Below, in pieces: positions 1 through 8,465 of a DNA stretch of 27,190 nucleotides; positions within the stretch are counted from its first letter, which is position 1; the number at the start of each line of letters is the position of its first letter. Source of the stretch: Clostridia bacterium (lineage in GTDB: Bacteria; Bacillota_A; Clostridia; Oscillospirales; Acutalibacteraceae). The stretch covers positions 1 to 27,190 of the forward strand of contig RZYX01000021.1 of NCBI GenBank assembly GCA_009930155.1, in the 5' to 3' direction. The notes beneath the pieces are model-generated. The model had not been told where the DNA came from and made no database searches. It saw only the letters and a program-made list of their open reading frames with translations. The translations under genes were made by a program, and so were the position numbers.

Positions 1-1
1 G

Positions 2-1087
2 CTTAAGGAATTGGAGAAGGACATAAGGCATGATGCTTCTATAATGATAAAAGAGATTGAAACAGAAGCCAAGGAAGAGGCTGATAAAAAAGCCAATGAG
101 ATAATAATCGGAGCTATACAAAGATGTGCGGCTGACCATGTTGCAGAATCAACAGTATCAGTGGTACCCCTTCCAAATGATGAGATGAAGGGTAGAATAA
201 TCGGAAGAGAAGGAAGAAACATTAGATCAATCGAAACCTTAACAGGAATAGATTTGATAATTGACGATACACCGGAAGCAGTAATTCTATCAGGGTTTGA
301 CCCTGTTAGAAGGGAAATAGCAAGATTGACTCTGGAAAAATTGATAGTTGATGGAAGAATTCATCCGGCAAGAATAGAAGAGATGGTAAACAAATCCACC
401 AAGGAAGTTAACAACATTATTAAAGAAGAGGGCGAACAGGCATGCTTCGAAACCGGGGTACATAACCTGCATCCTGAGCTTGTAAAACTGCTTGGTAGGC
501 TAAGATATAGAACTTCATACGGACAAAATGTACTTAAACATTCAATTGAAGTATCCCATTTGGCAGGATTAATGGCTTCTGAGCTGGGATTTGATTCCAG
601 AATGGCAAAGAGAGCAGGACTTCTTCATGATATAGGCAAGGCTCTTGACCATGAATTTGATGGTTCTCATGTTGAGCTTGGTTATGAGTTCGCTAAGAAA
701 TATAAGGAGCAAGAGGGTGTTACTCACGCCATTCAGGCTCATCATGGTGATGTAGAAGCAAAAACTGTTGTTGCGTGTATTGTTCAAGCGGCAGATGCTA
801 TTTCAGCAGCAAGACCAGGAGCAAGAAGAGAAAATGTTCAGAATTACATTAAGCGTCTTGAAAAGCTTGAGGAGATTGCAACATCATTTGCGGGAGTTGA
901 AAACTCATTTGCTATTCAGGCAGGCCGTGAGATTCGTATAATAGTTAAACCTGATGTAGTTTCTGATGACCAGATGGTTTTGGTTGCTAGAGATATCGTC
1001 AAAAAGATTGAGGATGAACTTGAATATCCAGGTCAAATAAAGGTTCATATCATAAGAGAAAACAGAGCAATAGATTACGCAAAATAA
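2..1087 (+). CDS. rny: Ribonuclease Y, 3' part (5' end outside the window)
   Basis: Endoribonuclease that starts decay of many mRNAs in Firmicutes, normally anchored to the membrane by an N-terminal helix. The reading frame is open to the left edge, so the TTG at 11 is not a real start. About 360 residues are present of the roughly 510-520 usual for the family; the transmembrane segment and most of the coiled coil lie upstream. Visible here are the end of the coiled coil, the KH domain with its GxxG loop ([10 protein letters not shown]), and the HD domain with the paired metal ligands in LLHDIGKA and the preceding [10 protein letters not shown] helix. The C-terminus ([11 protein letters not shown]) is typical and intact. 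It ends 62 bases before a strong terminator. The assignment is secure; only the truncation by the window limits it. Confidence 0.96.
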   Translation, partial: LKELEKDIRHDASIMIKEIETEAKEEADKKANEIIIGAIQRCAADHVAESTVSVVPLPNDEMKGRIIGREGRNIRSIETLTGIDLIIDDTPEAVILSGFDPVRREIARLTLEKLIVDGRIHPARIEEMVNKSTKEVNNIIKEEGEQACFETGVHNLHPELVKLLGRLRYRTSYGQNVLKHSIEVSHLAGLMASELGFDSRMAKRAGLLHDIGKALDHEFDGSHVELGYEFAKKYKEQEGVTHAIQAHHGDVEAKTVVACIVQAADAISAARPGARRENVQNYIKRLEKLEEIATSFAGVENSFAIQAGREIRIIVKPDVVSDDQMVLVARDIVKKIEDELEYPGQIKVHIIRENRAIDYAK

Positions 1088-1149
1088 AAGCTTGAATTAA
1101 TCTATTTTATTTAGTAATTTAATAATAGCATTTTTGCTAAAAACAAAAG

Positions 1150-1178
1150 CAGGAGGGTTTAATTACCCTCCTGTTTTT
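1150..1178. terminator. Bidirectional intrinsic terminator between rny and the epimerase gene
   Basis: A perfect 9-bp stem (1150-1158 with 1165-1173) closes a 6-base loop and is followed by five T on the + strand. On the minus strand the stem is followed by a T-rich run, from the complement of the A-rich stretch just before 1150. It therefore can stop both rny and the converging gene whose stop is at 1218. Confidence 0.85.
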
Positions 1179-1217
1179 ATCTTTAGCCGTATCTTAGTGG
1201 GTGGCTAAATTGTTGTG

Positions 1218-2261
1218 TTAAGAAAAATTTATATTTGCTTTATTGTTTTTAATATTTTTTTTAACACTTTGGGTTTTTGTGTCATTATCTTTTATCCAGT
1301 CAACCATATCATTTAAAGATTCTTTTGCACTAATGGGATTATATCCAAGCTCTTTTTTTGCTTTTTCATAACTAAAGTTGCAGTTGGAAACAAGTTTTCT
1401 AATTGAGTATCTTGTGAATATTGGAGTTTTCTTAGTAACTTTATAATACACTTCTGCAATAGGTGCTACTGAACTTGCCATCCACTTTTTTAAAACAAAT
1501 GATGGCTTTCTTGAAGCACATTTAATTGAAAGAATGGATATAAAATCATCTATTTTTAAGACTTCACCTGAGAAAATAAAACATTCACCACTTTTGGCTT
1601 TTTGTGCGGCTAAATACATTCCGTTTGCAATATCACGCACATCAACAAAGTTATAAGCACCGAAGTCCATTGTTACGGGGAATGAGCCAAGCATAAACAT
1701 TCTAACCATTTCGCCTACATTTGAAACTTTAAAATCATAAGGACCTATACAAGCAGCTGGATGACCTATTACAACTTCAAAATTCTCGCTGGCATTATCT
1801 AAAACATATTGTGTTGCAATAGCTTTTGTTTTAGCGTATGTGCCTTCAACAAGTTCTGGGCTGAACTTGTTTATTTCACTCATTACTTCATTGTTAAGTA
1901 ATGGTGGAATTGCATCGACCGATGATGTAAATGCTAAACGGCGAACACCACACTTTTTGCAAGCATAAACAACATTTTTTGTTCCGTCAACATTGACTTT
2001 GTAAATAATATCTTCATTTCCAGTGTTAACATCTATAACACCTGCAAAATGATAGACGATATCAGCACCATAAAATGCTTTTTCAAGTGAAGCAAGGTCA
2101 GTTACATCACCATACACTTTTTCACATTCAATATTGTCAAATATAGGGTTATCTTTTCTGATTAGGATTCTTACATTTTCTCCGTTTGCAACTAGCTCTT
2201 TTAACATTGCGTAACCAACATGTCCCGAAGCGCCTGTAAGCACACATATTTTTTTATTCAA
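1218..2261 (-). CDS. NAD-dependent epimerase/dehydratase (extended SDR family)
   Basis: Extended short-chain dehydrogenase/reductase, closest in feel to the dihydroflavonol-reductase/3-beta-hydroxysteroid-dehydrogenase-like group; the substrate cannot be told from sequence. The Rossmann signature TGASGHVG sits at the N-terminus, an FAG motif follows, a serine-rich strand (FTSSVD) precedes the active site, and the catalytic pair is in YAKTK. The open frame begins at TTG 2297 and ATG 2294, but a good promoter places the transcript start near 2300, leaving no room for a ribosome binding site there. I therefore prefer TTG 2261, which starts the protein right before the first beta strand (MNKKICVLTGASG) as is usual, with a weak AAGAAG upstream. 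It stands alone, convergent with rny. If ATG 2294 is used, the protein has 11 more residues. Confidence 0.85.
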   Translation of the reverse strand: MNKKICVLTGASGHVGYAMLKELVANGENVRILIRKDNPIFDNIECEKVYGDVTDLASLEKAFYGADIVYHFAGVIDVNTGNEDIIYKVNVDGTKNVVYACKKCGVRRLAFTSSVDAIPPLLNNEVMSEINKFSPELVEGTYAKTKAIATQYVLDNASENFEVVIGHPAACIGPYDFKVSNVGEMVRMFMLGSFPVTMDFGAYNFVDVRDIANGMYLAAQKAKSGECFIFSGEVLKIDDFISILSIKCASRKPSFVLKKWMASSVAPIAEVYYKVTKKTPIFTRYSIRKLVSNCNFSYEKAKKELGYNPISAKESLNDMVDWIKDNDTKTQSVKKNIKNNKANINFS

Positions 2262-2306
2262 AATATCATCTTCTTTTTTGAAATATTTACACATCAATTA
2301 TAATAT

Positions 2307-2334
2307 ATTATACTACAATATAGACAAAAAACAA
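2307..2334 (-). promoter_or_regulatory. Sigma-A-type promoter for the epimerase gene
   Basis: Read on the minus strand: -35 TTGTTT (2334-2329), 16-base spacer, perfect -10 TATAAT (2312-2307). Transcription should begin near 2300, within a few bases of the most upstream possible start codon, which argues for the downstream TTG start at 2261. Confidence 0.6.
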
Positions 2335-2444
2335 CTTTTTTGCCGATAATATGACACTTTTTCTTGATTATTCTGTGCGAAATATATCTGTTAAAAAATT
2401 ATACAAGTGTGTTGATTCGATTAAAACAATTAGTTTCTCTATAG

Positions 2445-2473
2445 TTTAATTAATTATAAATATATGATATAAT
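2445..2473 (+). promoter_or_regulatory. Promoter for the radical SAM pair, extended -10 type
   Basis: Perfect TATAAT at 2468-2473 preceded by TG one base away (TGATATAAT), with a poor -35 (TTTAAT, 2445-2450) at 17 bases. The extended -10 makes up for the weak -35. A GGGAGAG ribosome binding site lies at about 2519-2525 before ATG 2530. Confidence 0.55.
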
Positions 2474-2529
2474 ATTTTAAAGTTAATTTTTTGTATAGTT
2501 AGTTTAAAGACGATAAATGGGAGAGATTT

Positions 2530-4374
2530 ATGCTTAGCAAACAGGTAGAAAAAATATTGCCACTTGTACAAAAGCCAGGAAGATATACTGGCGGAGAGCT
2601 TAATAGTGTCATTAAAGATAAAGATACTATTAAGCTTCGCTATGCCTTTTGTTTTCCAGATACTTATGAAATAGGTATGTCACATTTGGGAATGAAGATA
2701 CTTTATTCATTGGTAAACGAAAGAGATGACGCTTGGTGTGAGCGTGTTTTTACTCCATGGATTGATATGGAAGAGCAGATGCGTAAGAATAATATTCCGC
2801 TATATGCACTAGAGAGTGGAGATGAGATTTCTAAGTTTGATATTATTGGATTTACAATGCAATATGAACTTAGCTATAGCAATGTGCTAAATATGCTGGA
2901 TTTAGCTGGGCTTCCTGTTTTTGCAAAAGATAGGACAAGTCTTGCACCAATTGTAATTGCAGGTGGGCCGTGCGTTTGCAACCCTGAACCAATTGCAGAT
3001 TTTATAGACCTGTTCTTACCTGGTGAGGGTGAAGAGGTTACAAATGAATTGCTAGATTTGCTTAAAGAGCATAAGGAAAAAGGTAGTACAAAGCAGGAGT
3101 TTTTAGATGCTGCGTGCAAAATAGAGGGCGTTTATGTACCATCTCTTTATGATGTAACATATAATGAAGATGGAACAATAAATAAGGTTCAGTCAAATGG
3201 TGATGCACCAGAAAAGGTTAAAAAGAGAATAATAAAAGACTTTAACAATGTATATTATCCCTCAAAATTTGTCGTACCATTTATTGAAACGGTTCACGAT
3301 AGAGTTGTGCAGGAGATTTTTAGAGGCTGTATTAGAGGATGCCGTTTTTGTCAGGCAGGCTTTATTTATAGGCCAATCAGAGAGAAATCAGCTGAAAAGG
3401 CAAATGAGCAGTGCAAAACTCTTTGTAAAACAAGTGGATATGATGAAGTTTCGCTTTGTTCTCTTAGTACCAGTGATTATACTCAGCTTAGCGAACTTCT
3501 TGATGATATGTTGGACTGGACAAAGGAAGATATGGTAAATATATCGCTTCCGTCGCTGCGTATAGACAATTTTTCGGACGAGCTTGTAGAAAAATTAAAG
3601 CTTATAAGGCGTAGCGGACTTACATTTGCACCAGAGGCAGGCACACAAAGGCTTCGTGATGCTATTAATAAAAATATAACAGAAGAAGAAGTGCTAATAA
3701 CCTGTAAGAAGGCCTTTAAGGGTGGGTGGACAGGTGTTAAGCTTTACTTTATGCTTGGATTGCCAACAGAAACGATGGATGATGTTGCTGGAATAGCAGA
3801 ACTTGCACAAAAGGTTGTTGACGAGTTTTATAAAAACCCTAACAAACCAAAGGGCAAGGGTGTGGCAGTTAGCGTAAGTGCTTCATCGTTCGTTCCAAAG
3901 CCATTTACTCCGTTCCAATGGGAACCACAGGACACTGGCGATATGCTACATGAAAAACAGCATCATTTGCAACAATTAGTAACTACAAGAAAGATAAACT
4001 TAAGTTGGCACGAAGTAAGCACAAGCCTTCTTGAAGGAGTCTTTGCAAGAGGCGATAGGAAGCTTTGTAAAGTACTTTACCTTGCATGGCAAAAAGGTTG
4101 CAAATTTGATGGTTGGGATGACCAATTCCAATTTGATTTGTGGCAACAGGCGTTTGAAGAGTGTTCTATATCGCCTGCCTTTTATGCAAACCGTAAAAGA
4201 GAGTTTGATGAAGTTCTTCCATGGGACCATATGGACTATGGAATTGATAAGAGCTTTTTAATAAGAGAAAACCAAAAAGCACACAGTACAATTACAACTC
4301 CTAATTGCAGGCAAAAATGTGCAGGATGCGGAATAAACAAGCTAAGCGGAGGTGATTGTGATGCGATTGGTTAG
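2530..4374 (+). CDS. B12-binding-type radical SAM protein, TIGR03960 family
   Basis: A 614-residue member of the uncharacterised radical SAM family always found with a DUF2344 partner. An N-terminal Rossmann-like region of the B12-binding type spans about residues 35-180 (PDTYEIGMSHLG, VIAGGPCVCNPEP), but I see no DxHxxG cobalamin ligand motif, so cobalamin binding is uncertain. The radical SAM core follows with the 4Fe-4S triad C267, C271, C274 (GCIRGCRFCQAG). A separate cysteine group near the C-terminus (C593, C597, C600, C610) could hold a second metal centre. The last 14 bases overlap the next gene, so the two are translationally linked. The family is often encoded near ribosomal protein and RNase G genes, and rplS is next here, which hints at RNA or ribosome modification; the substrate is unknown. 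Confidence 0.9.
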   Translation: MLSKQVEKILPLVQKPGRYTGGELNSVIKDKDTIKLRYAFCFPDTYEIGMSHLGMKILYSLVNERDDAWCERVFTPWIDMEEQMRKNNIPLYALESGDEISKFDIIGFTMQYELSYSNVLNMLDLAGLPVFAKDRTSLAPIVIAGGPCVCNPEPIADFIDLFLPGEGEEVTNELLDLLKEHKEKGSTKQEFLDAACKIEGVYVPSLYDVTYNEDGTINKVQSNGDAPEKVKKRIIKDFNNVYYPSKFVVPFIETVHDRVVQEIFRGCIRGCRFCQAGFIYRPIREKSAEKANEQCKTLCKTSGYDEVSLCSLSTSDYTQLSELLDDMLDWTKEDMVNISLPSLRIDNFSDELVEKLKLIRRSGLTFAPEAGTQRLRDAINKNITEEEVLITCKKAFKGGWTGVKLYFMLGLPTETMDDVAGIAELAQKVVDEFYKNPNKPKGKGVAVSVSASSFVPKPFTPFQWEPQDTGDMLHEKQHHLQQLVTTRKINLSWHEVSTSLLEGVFARGDRKLCKVLYLAWQKGCKFDGWDDQFQFDLWQQAFEECSISPAFYANRKREFDEVLPWDHMDYGIDKSFLIRENQKAHSTITTPNCRQKCAGCGINKLSGGDCDAIG

Positions 4375-5032
4375 AATTCGTTTTGAAAAAACAGGGCGGG
4401 CAAAATATATTTCCCACCTTGATTTAATGCGATTCATGTCAAGGGCTATGAAGCGTGCACAAATCCCTATGTGGTATACCGAAGGCTTTAATCCGCGTCC
4501 GTATATGACTTTTGCACTTCCACTTTCACTTGGAACAGAAAGCTTATGTGAATCAATGGATATTAAAATAGAGGGCGAAATGTCTAATGATGAGATAAAA
4601 CAGCGTTTGTCAAAGGCTATGACTGAAGGTATAAATATATATTGTATAGATGAAGCAAAAGTTGAAGCTTGCGAAATTGCATTTGCAGAGTATGATATAT
4701 TGCTTGAACTTGAAAGCAGTGAAGTTAGCAATTTCTTTTTTAGCACACAAGCATTGCTTGAATCAGAAGAACTGATTGTAGAAAAGTTGGGCAAAAAAGG
4801 TAGACAGAAGATTCTTAAACAAATTAACCTAATAGAGCATATAAAAACATATGAAGTTACTCAAAATGATAATGGAATAAAAATAACAGCTTTGATTTCT
4901 GCAGGTACTAGCGTTAATATAAATCCATCATTGCTTGTTGAAGCATTGTCAAGAGAGATAAAAACACAGCCAAAGGCAGTAAAAATAACAAGAAATAACT
5001 TGCAAACACAAAATGGAGAGCTGTTCTTGTAA
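4361..5032 (+). CDS. DUF2344 / TIGR03936 radical SAM-associated protein
   Basis: A 223-residue partner of the preceding radical SAM protein, fused to it in some bacteria. The N-terminus (RIRFEKTGRAKYISHLDLMRFMSRAMKR) and the FNPRPYMTFALPLSLG segment are characteristic of DUF2344. The frame extends up to GTG 4352, but ATG 4361 is preferred because the ribosome binding site GGAGGTGAT (4348-4356) is correctly spaced for it. The start lies inside the upstream gene. No terminator is visible after the stop; the rplS promoter begins six bases later, so transcripts may run on into rplS. Biochemical role unknown; likely a substrate-binding or RNA-binding companion, which is inference. Confidence 0.87.
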   Translation: MRLVRIRFEKTGRAKYISHLDLMRFMSRAMKRAQIPMWYTEGFNPRPYMTFALPLSLGTESLCESMDIKIEGEMSNDEIKQRLSKAMTEGINIYCIDEAKVEACEIAFAEYDILLELESSEVSNFFFSTQALLESEELIVEKLGKKGRQKILKQINLIEHIKTYEVTQNDNGIKITALISAGTSVNINPSLLVEALSREIKTQPKAVKITRNNLQTQNGELFL

Positions 5033-5038
5033 AAATAC

Positions 5039-5067
5039 TTGCAATAATAGTTTATTTATGATATTAT
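5039..5067 (+). promoter_or_regulatory. Promoter for rplS
   Basis: -35 TTGCAA (5039-5044), 17-base spacer, -10 TATTAT (5062-5067). Transcription should start near 5074, giving a leader of about 125 bases before rplS. Confidence 0.6.
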
Positions 5068-5073
5068 ACTGGA

Positions 5074-5198
5074 GCATTTGTTTCCAAATCATTATGGGTT
5101 TGGGGTTTAATGCCAAGCAAGAGGCTTAGTATTGAAGCGGACGGTCCTCTGTCACTTTGGTGGTAAGAACGTTCTGATTTTTAAGGAGGATTATTTTA
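5074..5198 (+). promoter_or_regulatory. Structured 5' leader of rplS (L19-type ribosomal protein leader candidate)
   Basis: About 125 bases of transcribed leader that are clearly less AT-rich than the surrounding spacers. Visible pairings include 5084-5088 with 5099-5103 (CCAAA/TTTGG), 5120-5124 with 5146-5150 (AGAGG/CCTCT), and a self-complementary AGAACGTTCT at 5166-5175 shortly before the ribosome binding site AAGGAGGA (5183-5190). A second TTTGG at 5156-5160 could compete with the first hairpin, so two alternative folds are possible. Firmicutes are known to carry an L19 leader in which the protein represses its own mRNA; position and layout fit, but I have not matched it to a covariance model. 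Confidence 0.55.
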
Positions 5199-5543
5199 AT
5201 GGATGCACTAAAGATTATAACAGAAGGTCAAGTTAAAGAAAACAAACCAGTTACCAGAGTCGGTGACACTGTAAAGGTTCATGTTAAGATTCGTGAAGGC
5301 GAGAGAGAGAGAATTCAGATTTTTGAAGGAACAATCATTGCTCGTAACGGCAGCGGAGTTGCTGAAACTTTCACTGTTCGTCGTGTTACTTATGGCGTTG
5401 GTGTTGAAAGAGTTTTCCCTGTTAACTCACCTAATGTTGACAAAGTTGAGCTTGTTCGTGCCGGTCGTGTTCGTAGAAGTAAACTTTACTATCTTCGTGA
5501 CAGAGTCGGTAAGGCAGCAAAAGTTAAAGAACAACTTAGATAA
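5199..5543 (+). CDS. rplS: 50S ribosomal protein L19
   Basis: Full-length L19 (114 residues), a large-subunit protein at the interface with the 30S subunit. The family core is plain: [29 protein letters not shown] and the basic C-terminal [21 protein letters not shown]. The start at ATG 5199 is fixed by AAGGAGGA nine bases upstream. It forms its own unit with promoter, leader and terminator, but sits directly before the signal peptidase/rbgA/rnhB genes, an order close to that in Bacillus (rplS-ylqF-rnhB). This placement suits co-supply of L19 with RbgA, a late 50S assembly factor. Confidence 0.98.
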   Translation: MDALKIITEGQVKENKPVTRVGDTVKVHVKIREGERERIQIFEGTIIARNGSGVAETFTVRRVTYGVGVERVFPVNSPNVDKVELVRAGRVRRSKLYYLRDRVGKAAKVKEQLR

Positions 5544-5556
5544 CTAAACAACTTTT

Positions 5557-5586
5557 AAAAGGGACAATTTATTTGTCCCTTTTTTG
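5557..5586 (+). terminator. Intrinsic terminator after rplS
   Basis: Stem of 11 bp (5557-5567 with 5573-5583, core GGGACAA/TTGTCCC), 5-base loop, ending in a run of T through 5585. It separates rplS from the signal peptidase operon. Confidence 0.9.
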
Positions 5587-5597
5587 CTTTTTTATAA

Positions 5598-5626
5598 TGG
5601 AAATTTTAATGGTTTTGTAGTATAAT
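5598..5626 (+). promoter_or_regulatory. Promoter for the signal peptidase operon
   Basis: TGGAAA (5598-5603), 17-base spacer, perfect TATAAT (5621-5626). The same TGGAAA-17-TATAAT pattern appears before tig. The first gene starts about 100 bases downstream, leaving an AT-rich leader in which I see no strong fold. Confidence 0.5.
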
Positions 5627-5731
5627 AATTTTGTTTTATTGTTTTGGTACTTTTTACTGGCGTTTGTGTTATGCATTATTTTGATATAAGGCAAATAATA
5701 TATTAACTTATGCTATTGAGAGGTGAAAGGC

Positions 5732-6322
5732 TTGAGGCGTACTGAAAGATATAAAGCCACATTTCATAAAAATGAAATAGAACGCAAGCGTATTCATCCT
5801 ACTGTTTTAAAAGTTTATGAATGGGCTGGCACCTTTGTTTCATCTTTCGTTGTTGTTTTTATTTTGGTTGCTTTTATTTTTCGCACAGCATCTGTGTCTG
5901 GATCTTCAATGGTACCAACTCTTGAAAGTGGCGACAAGCTTATTGTTAGCAACCTCGTTTCAAATTATGGGTATGGAGATATAGTTGTTGTTTGTCAGCC
6001 AAATTTTCTTAACGAGAATTTGATAAAAAGGGTAATAGCTGTTGGTGGGGATACTGTTGATATTGACTTTGTGCAAGGCATAGTATATATAAATGGTAAA
6101 AAGATTGATGAACTATATATAAACACTATGACAAACTTAAAACCTTCAGATTCCTTAGATTTTCCGCTTGTTGTGCCACAAGGTTTTTTATTTGTAATGG
6201 GGGACAACCGAAATGCATCGCTAGACAGTCGTTCGCAAAGTATCGGTCTTATTGATGAACGATATATTTTTGGTAAGGCGTATTTCAGAATTTTACCTTT
6301 TGGTGAATGGGGGATATATTAA
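5732..6322 (+). CDS. lepB: Signal peptidase I (first of two tandem copies)
   Basis: Type I signal peptidase, which cuts signal peptides from exported proteins at the outer face of the membrane. A basic N-terminus is followed by one transmembrane segment (about residues 32-50), then the catalytic serine S59 in GSSMVPTL, the general base K99 in [11 protein letters not shown], and the family box [12 protein letters not shown]. Total 196 residues, short like Bacillus SipS enzymes. The frame opens at GTG 5723, but TTG 5732 is preferred because GAGAGGTG (5718-5725) is spaced properly only for it. Its stop overlaps the start of the next copy (TAATG), so translation of the pair is coupled. Confidence 0.95.
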   Translation: MRRTERYKATFHKNEIERKRIHPTVLKVYEWAGTFVSSFVVVFILVAFIFRTASVSGSSMVPTLESGDKLIVSNLVSNYGYGDIVVVCQPNFLNENLIKRVIAVGGDTVDIDFVQGIVYINGKKIDELYINTMTNLKPSDSLDFPLVVPQGFLFVMGDNRNASLDSRSQSIGLIDERYIFGKAYFRILPFGEWGIY

Positions 6323-6930
6323 TGAAAAAATCAGAAAAAGTTAATCTTGATGAAGACAAAATAAAGTCCGATAATGAGGTTGAAGAAATAATAGAAAAGC
6401 CAGCGGGCAAAGTTGTGGGAACTGTGTATGAGCTGATAAGTGTTTTTATATCTGCTATTGTAATAATACTTATATTGTTTACCTTTGGCTGGCGATTTGT
6501 TGGAGTAGTTGGTGAGTCTATGCTTCCAAACCTCAACAATGGGGATTGGCTTATGATTTCACAATATACACCTAAAATAACAAATGGAGATATAGTTATA
6601 GTTACCCAGCCAAATGAATTTAACGAAAATATAGTAAAAAGAGTAATTGCAACAGGTGGGCAAACAATAGACATTGATTTTAACAACGGCAATGTGTTTG
6701 TTGATGGTGTGATAATTCAAGAGCCGTATATAAACAATGCAACTACAGATAGTTTTGATGTAAAATTTCCTATCGAAATTCCACAGGGCTATGTATTTGT
6801 AATGGGGGATAATAGGCAACATTCAACAGATAGCCGTTCATCCCTTATAGGATTGGTTAGAGAGGAATATATCCTCGGAAAGGCAGTTTATAACGCCTCC
6901 GTTAAAAGTGGCTTTATAGCTATTGGTTAA
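6322..6930 (+). CDS. lepB: Signal peptidase I (second tandem copy)
   Basis: Paralogue of the upstream gene (202 residues) with the same layout: an acidic N-terminal tail of about 30 residues rather than a basic one, one transmembrane segment (about 38-56), catalytic S66 in GESMLPNL, K106 in [12 protein letters not shown], and [12 protein letters not shown]. All catalytic residues are kept, so both copies should be active. ATG 6322 overlaps the previous stop and is served by GGGGGAT about eight bases upstream; ATG 6307 has no such site. The two differ most at the N-terminus and around the substrate-side loops, which suggests different substrates or regulation rather than redundancy (inference). 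Confidence 0.95.
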   Translation: MKKSEKVNLDEDKIKSDNEVEEIIEKPAGKVVGTVYELISVFISAIVIILILFTFGWRFVGVVGESMLPNLNNGDWLMISQYTPKITNGDIVIVTQPNEFNENIVKRVIATGGQTIDIDFNNGNVFVDGVIIQEPYINNATTDSFDVKFPIEIPQGYVFVMGDNRQHSTDSRSSLIGLVREEYILGKAVYNASVKSGFIAIG

Positions 6931-6934
6931 TAAT

Positions 6935-7807
6935 ATGAATGATTCTCAAAATCAGGTTGTGCATTGGTTTCCTGGGCATATGGCAAAAACAAGAAGGAAG
7001 ATTAAGGAGTGCCTTCCACTTGTTGACGCTGTAATAGAGCTTGTTGATGCTCGAATTCCACAGAGCAGTCGTAATCCTGAACTGGATGAAATGACGGCAA
7101 GTAAACCACGCATAGTTTTACTTAACAAATGTGATATTGCAGACAATAATGCTACAAAGCAGTGGATAGATTATTATACAAAGCGGGGAGCATATGCAAT
7201 TGCAGTTGATTGCAAAACAGGCAAAGGGCTTTCTTCTTATGATTCACTTGTGCGTAAGGTTTTAAAAGATAAGATAGAGTCAAACAATGCAAAAGGAATG
7301 ACTGGCAGAGCATTGCGGATTATGGTTGTGGGAATACCTAACACAGGTAAATCTTCGTTTATCAACCGTATGGCAGGCAAAAACCGCACCAAAGTTGCAG
7401 ATAAACCAGGTGTAACAAGGCAAAACCAATGGGTAGTTGTTGGCAATGGCATTGAGCTTTTAGACACTCCAGGTGTGCTTTGGCCAAAGTTTGAAGACCC
7501 TAATGTTGGTAACAAGCTTGCTTTTATTGGCTCTGTTAAAGATGAGATTATGGACCCTGAAACAATAGCGGTACGCCTTCTTGATGTTTTAAAGGTTGAT
7601 TATGCTGACAGGCTTTGTGATAGATATAAGCTTTCACCAGATGATTGTGAGCTTGAGTCTTGTGAGCTTTTGCAGGAAATTGGTAGAAAAAGAGGAATGC
7701 TTATAAGCGGTGGTGAAATTGACACCGAGCGTGCATCAACAACTCTTTTAGACGAATATAGGGGCGGTAAACTTGGCAAAATCACACTTGAACGCCCAAA
7801 GGGTTAA
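6935..7807 (+). CDS. rbgA: Ribosome biogenesis GTPase RbgA (YlqF)
   Basis: Circularly permuted GTPase needed for late assembly of the 50S subunit. The G motifs run in permuted order: G4 NKCD (64-67), G5 region VDCKTG (91-96), G1 GIPNTGKSS (133-141), G2 region around PGVT (158-161), and G3 DTPG (177-180). The N-terminal WFPGHMAKTRRKI is the family signature, and the C-terminal half is the ANTAR-like RNA-binding domain. Start at ATG 6935, four bases after the upstream stop; no good ribosome binding site is visible, so translation probably depends on ribosomes arriving from the signal peptidase gene. Placement next to rplS and before rnhB is as in Bacillus. Confidence 0.97.
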   Translation: MNDSQNQVVHWFPGHMAKTRRKIKECLPLVDAVIELVDARIPQSSRNPELDEMTASKPRIVLLNKCDIADNNATKQWIDYYTKRGAYAIAVDCKTGKGLSSYDSLVRKVLKDKIESNNAKGMTGRALRIMVVGIPNTGKSSFINRMAGKNRTKVADKPGVTRQNQWVVVGNGIELLDTPGVLWPKFEDPNVGNKLAFIGSVKDEIMDPETIAVRLLDVLKVDYADRLCDRYKLSPDDCELESCELLQEIGRKRGMLISGGEIDTERASTTLLDEYRGGKLGKITLERPKG

Positions 7808-7862
7808 ACACTTTTAAAATATATTTTTTAATTGAATTGCTTTTTTGTAAAAGGAAGATATT

Positions 7863-8465
7863 ATGACATATGAATATGAACAACAGGCATTAAATGATGG
7901 ATTTAAAATTGTTTGCGGGATTGATGAGGCAGGCAGAGGTCCGTTAGCTGGGCCAGTTTTTGCAGCGGCTGTAATTTTGCCAATGGGTTTTGAAATAGAA
8001 GGCGTAAACGATTCTAAAAAATTGTCTGAAAAGAAGCGTGAACAGCTTTTTGATATAATTACTCAAAATGCTGTGGCGTACAGCGTTGCAACAGCTACAG
8101 AAAAAGAAATTGATGATATAAATATTCTCAGGGCAACTTTTCTTGCTATGAATAGAGCTGTTAGTGCTTTGTCTGTAAATTCTGATATAGCATTAATAGA
8201 TGGCAACCAAAAGCCAGGGCTTGAAATTGAGCAAAGAACAATTGTTAAAGGGGATTCTAAGTCAATATCAATTGCTGCTGCATCAATCCTTGCAAAGGTT
8301 AGTAGGGATAGATATATGGTTCAACTTGCACAGGTTTATCCGCAGTATCAGTTTGAAAAGCATAAAGGATACGGCACAAAATTGCATTACGAAATGTTAG
8401 AGCAATATGGAATCTGTGAAATACATAGAAGGACCTTTTTAAAAAAGCTTTTGGAGCGTGAATGA
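7863..8465 (+). CDS. rnhB: Ribonuclease HII
   Basis: Removes RNA from RNA-DNA hybrids and misincorporated ribonucleotides from DNA. The N-terminal GIDEAGRGPLAGP carries the first two acidic metal ligands (D21, E22); a third Asp is in LIDGN (D113), and the DSKS...AAASILAKVSRDRYM block holds the remaining conserved residues. 200 residues, normal for the family. Ribosome binding site AAGGAAG about five bases before ATG 7863. Fifty-five bases separate it from rbgA with no terminator, and its end overlaps the next gene by eight bases if that gene starts at GTG 8458. Confidence 0.97.
   Translation: MTYEYEQQALNDGFKIVCGIDEAGRGPLAGPVFAAAVILPMGFEIEGVNDSKKLSEKKREQLFDIITQNAVAYSVATATEKEIDDINILRATFLAMNRAVSALSVNSDIALIDGNQKPGLEIEQRTIVKGDSKSISIAAASILAKVSRDRYMVQLAQVYPQYQFEKHKGYGTKLHYEMLEQYGICEIHRRTFLKKLLERE

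Noticed and set aside
4342..4794. 150-codon antisense frame
   Set aside because: Shadow of the DUF2344 gene; serine-rich low-complexity product, no start signal.
5166..5175. AGAACGTTCT as a LexA-type operator
   Set aside because: The Firmicutes LexA box needs four bases between GAAC and GTTC; here there is none. It fits better as part of the rplS leader fold.
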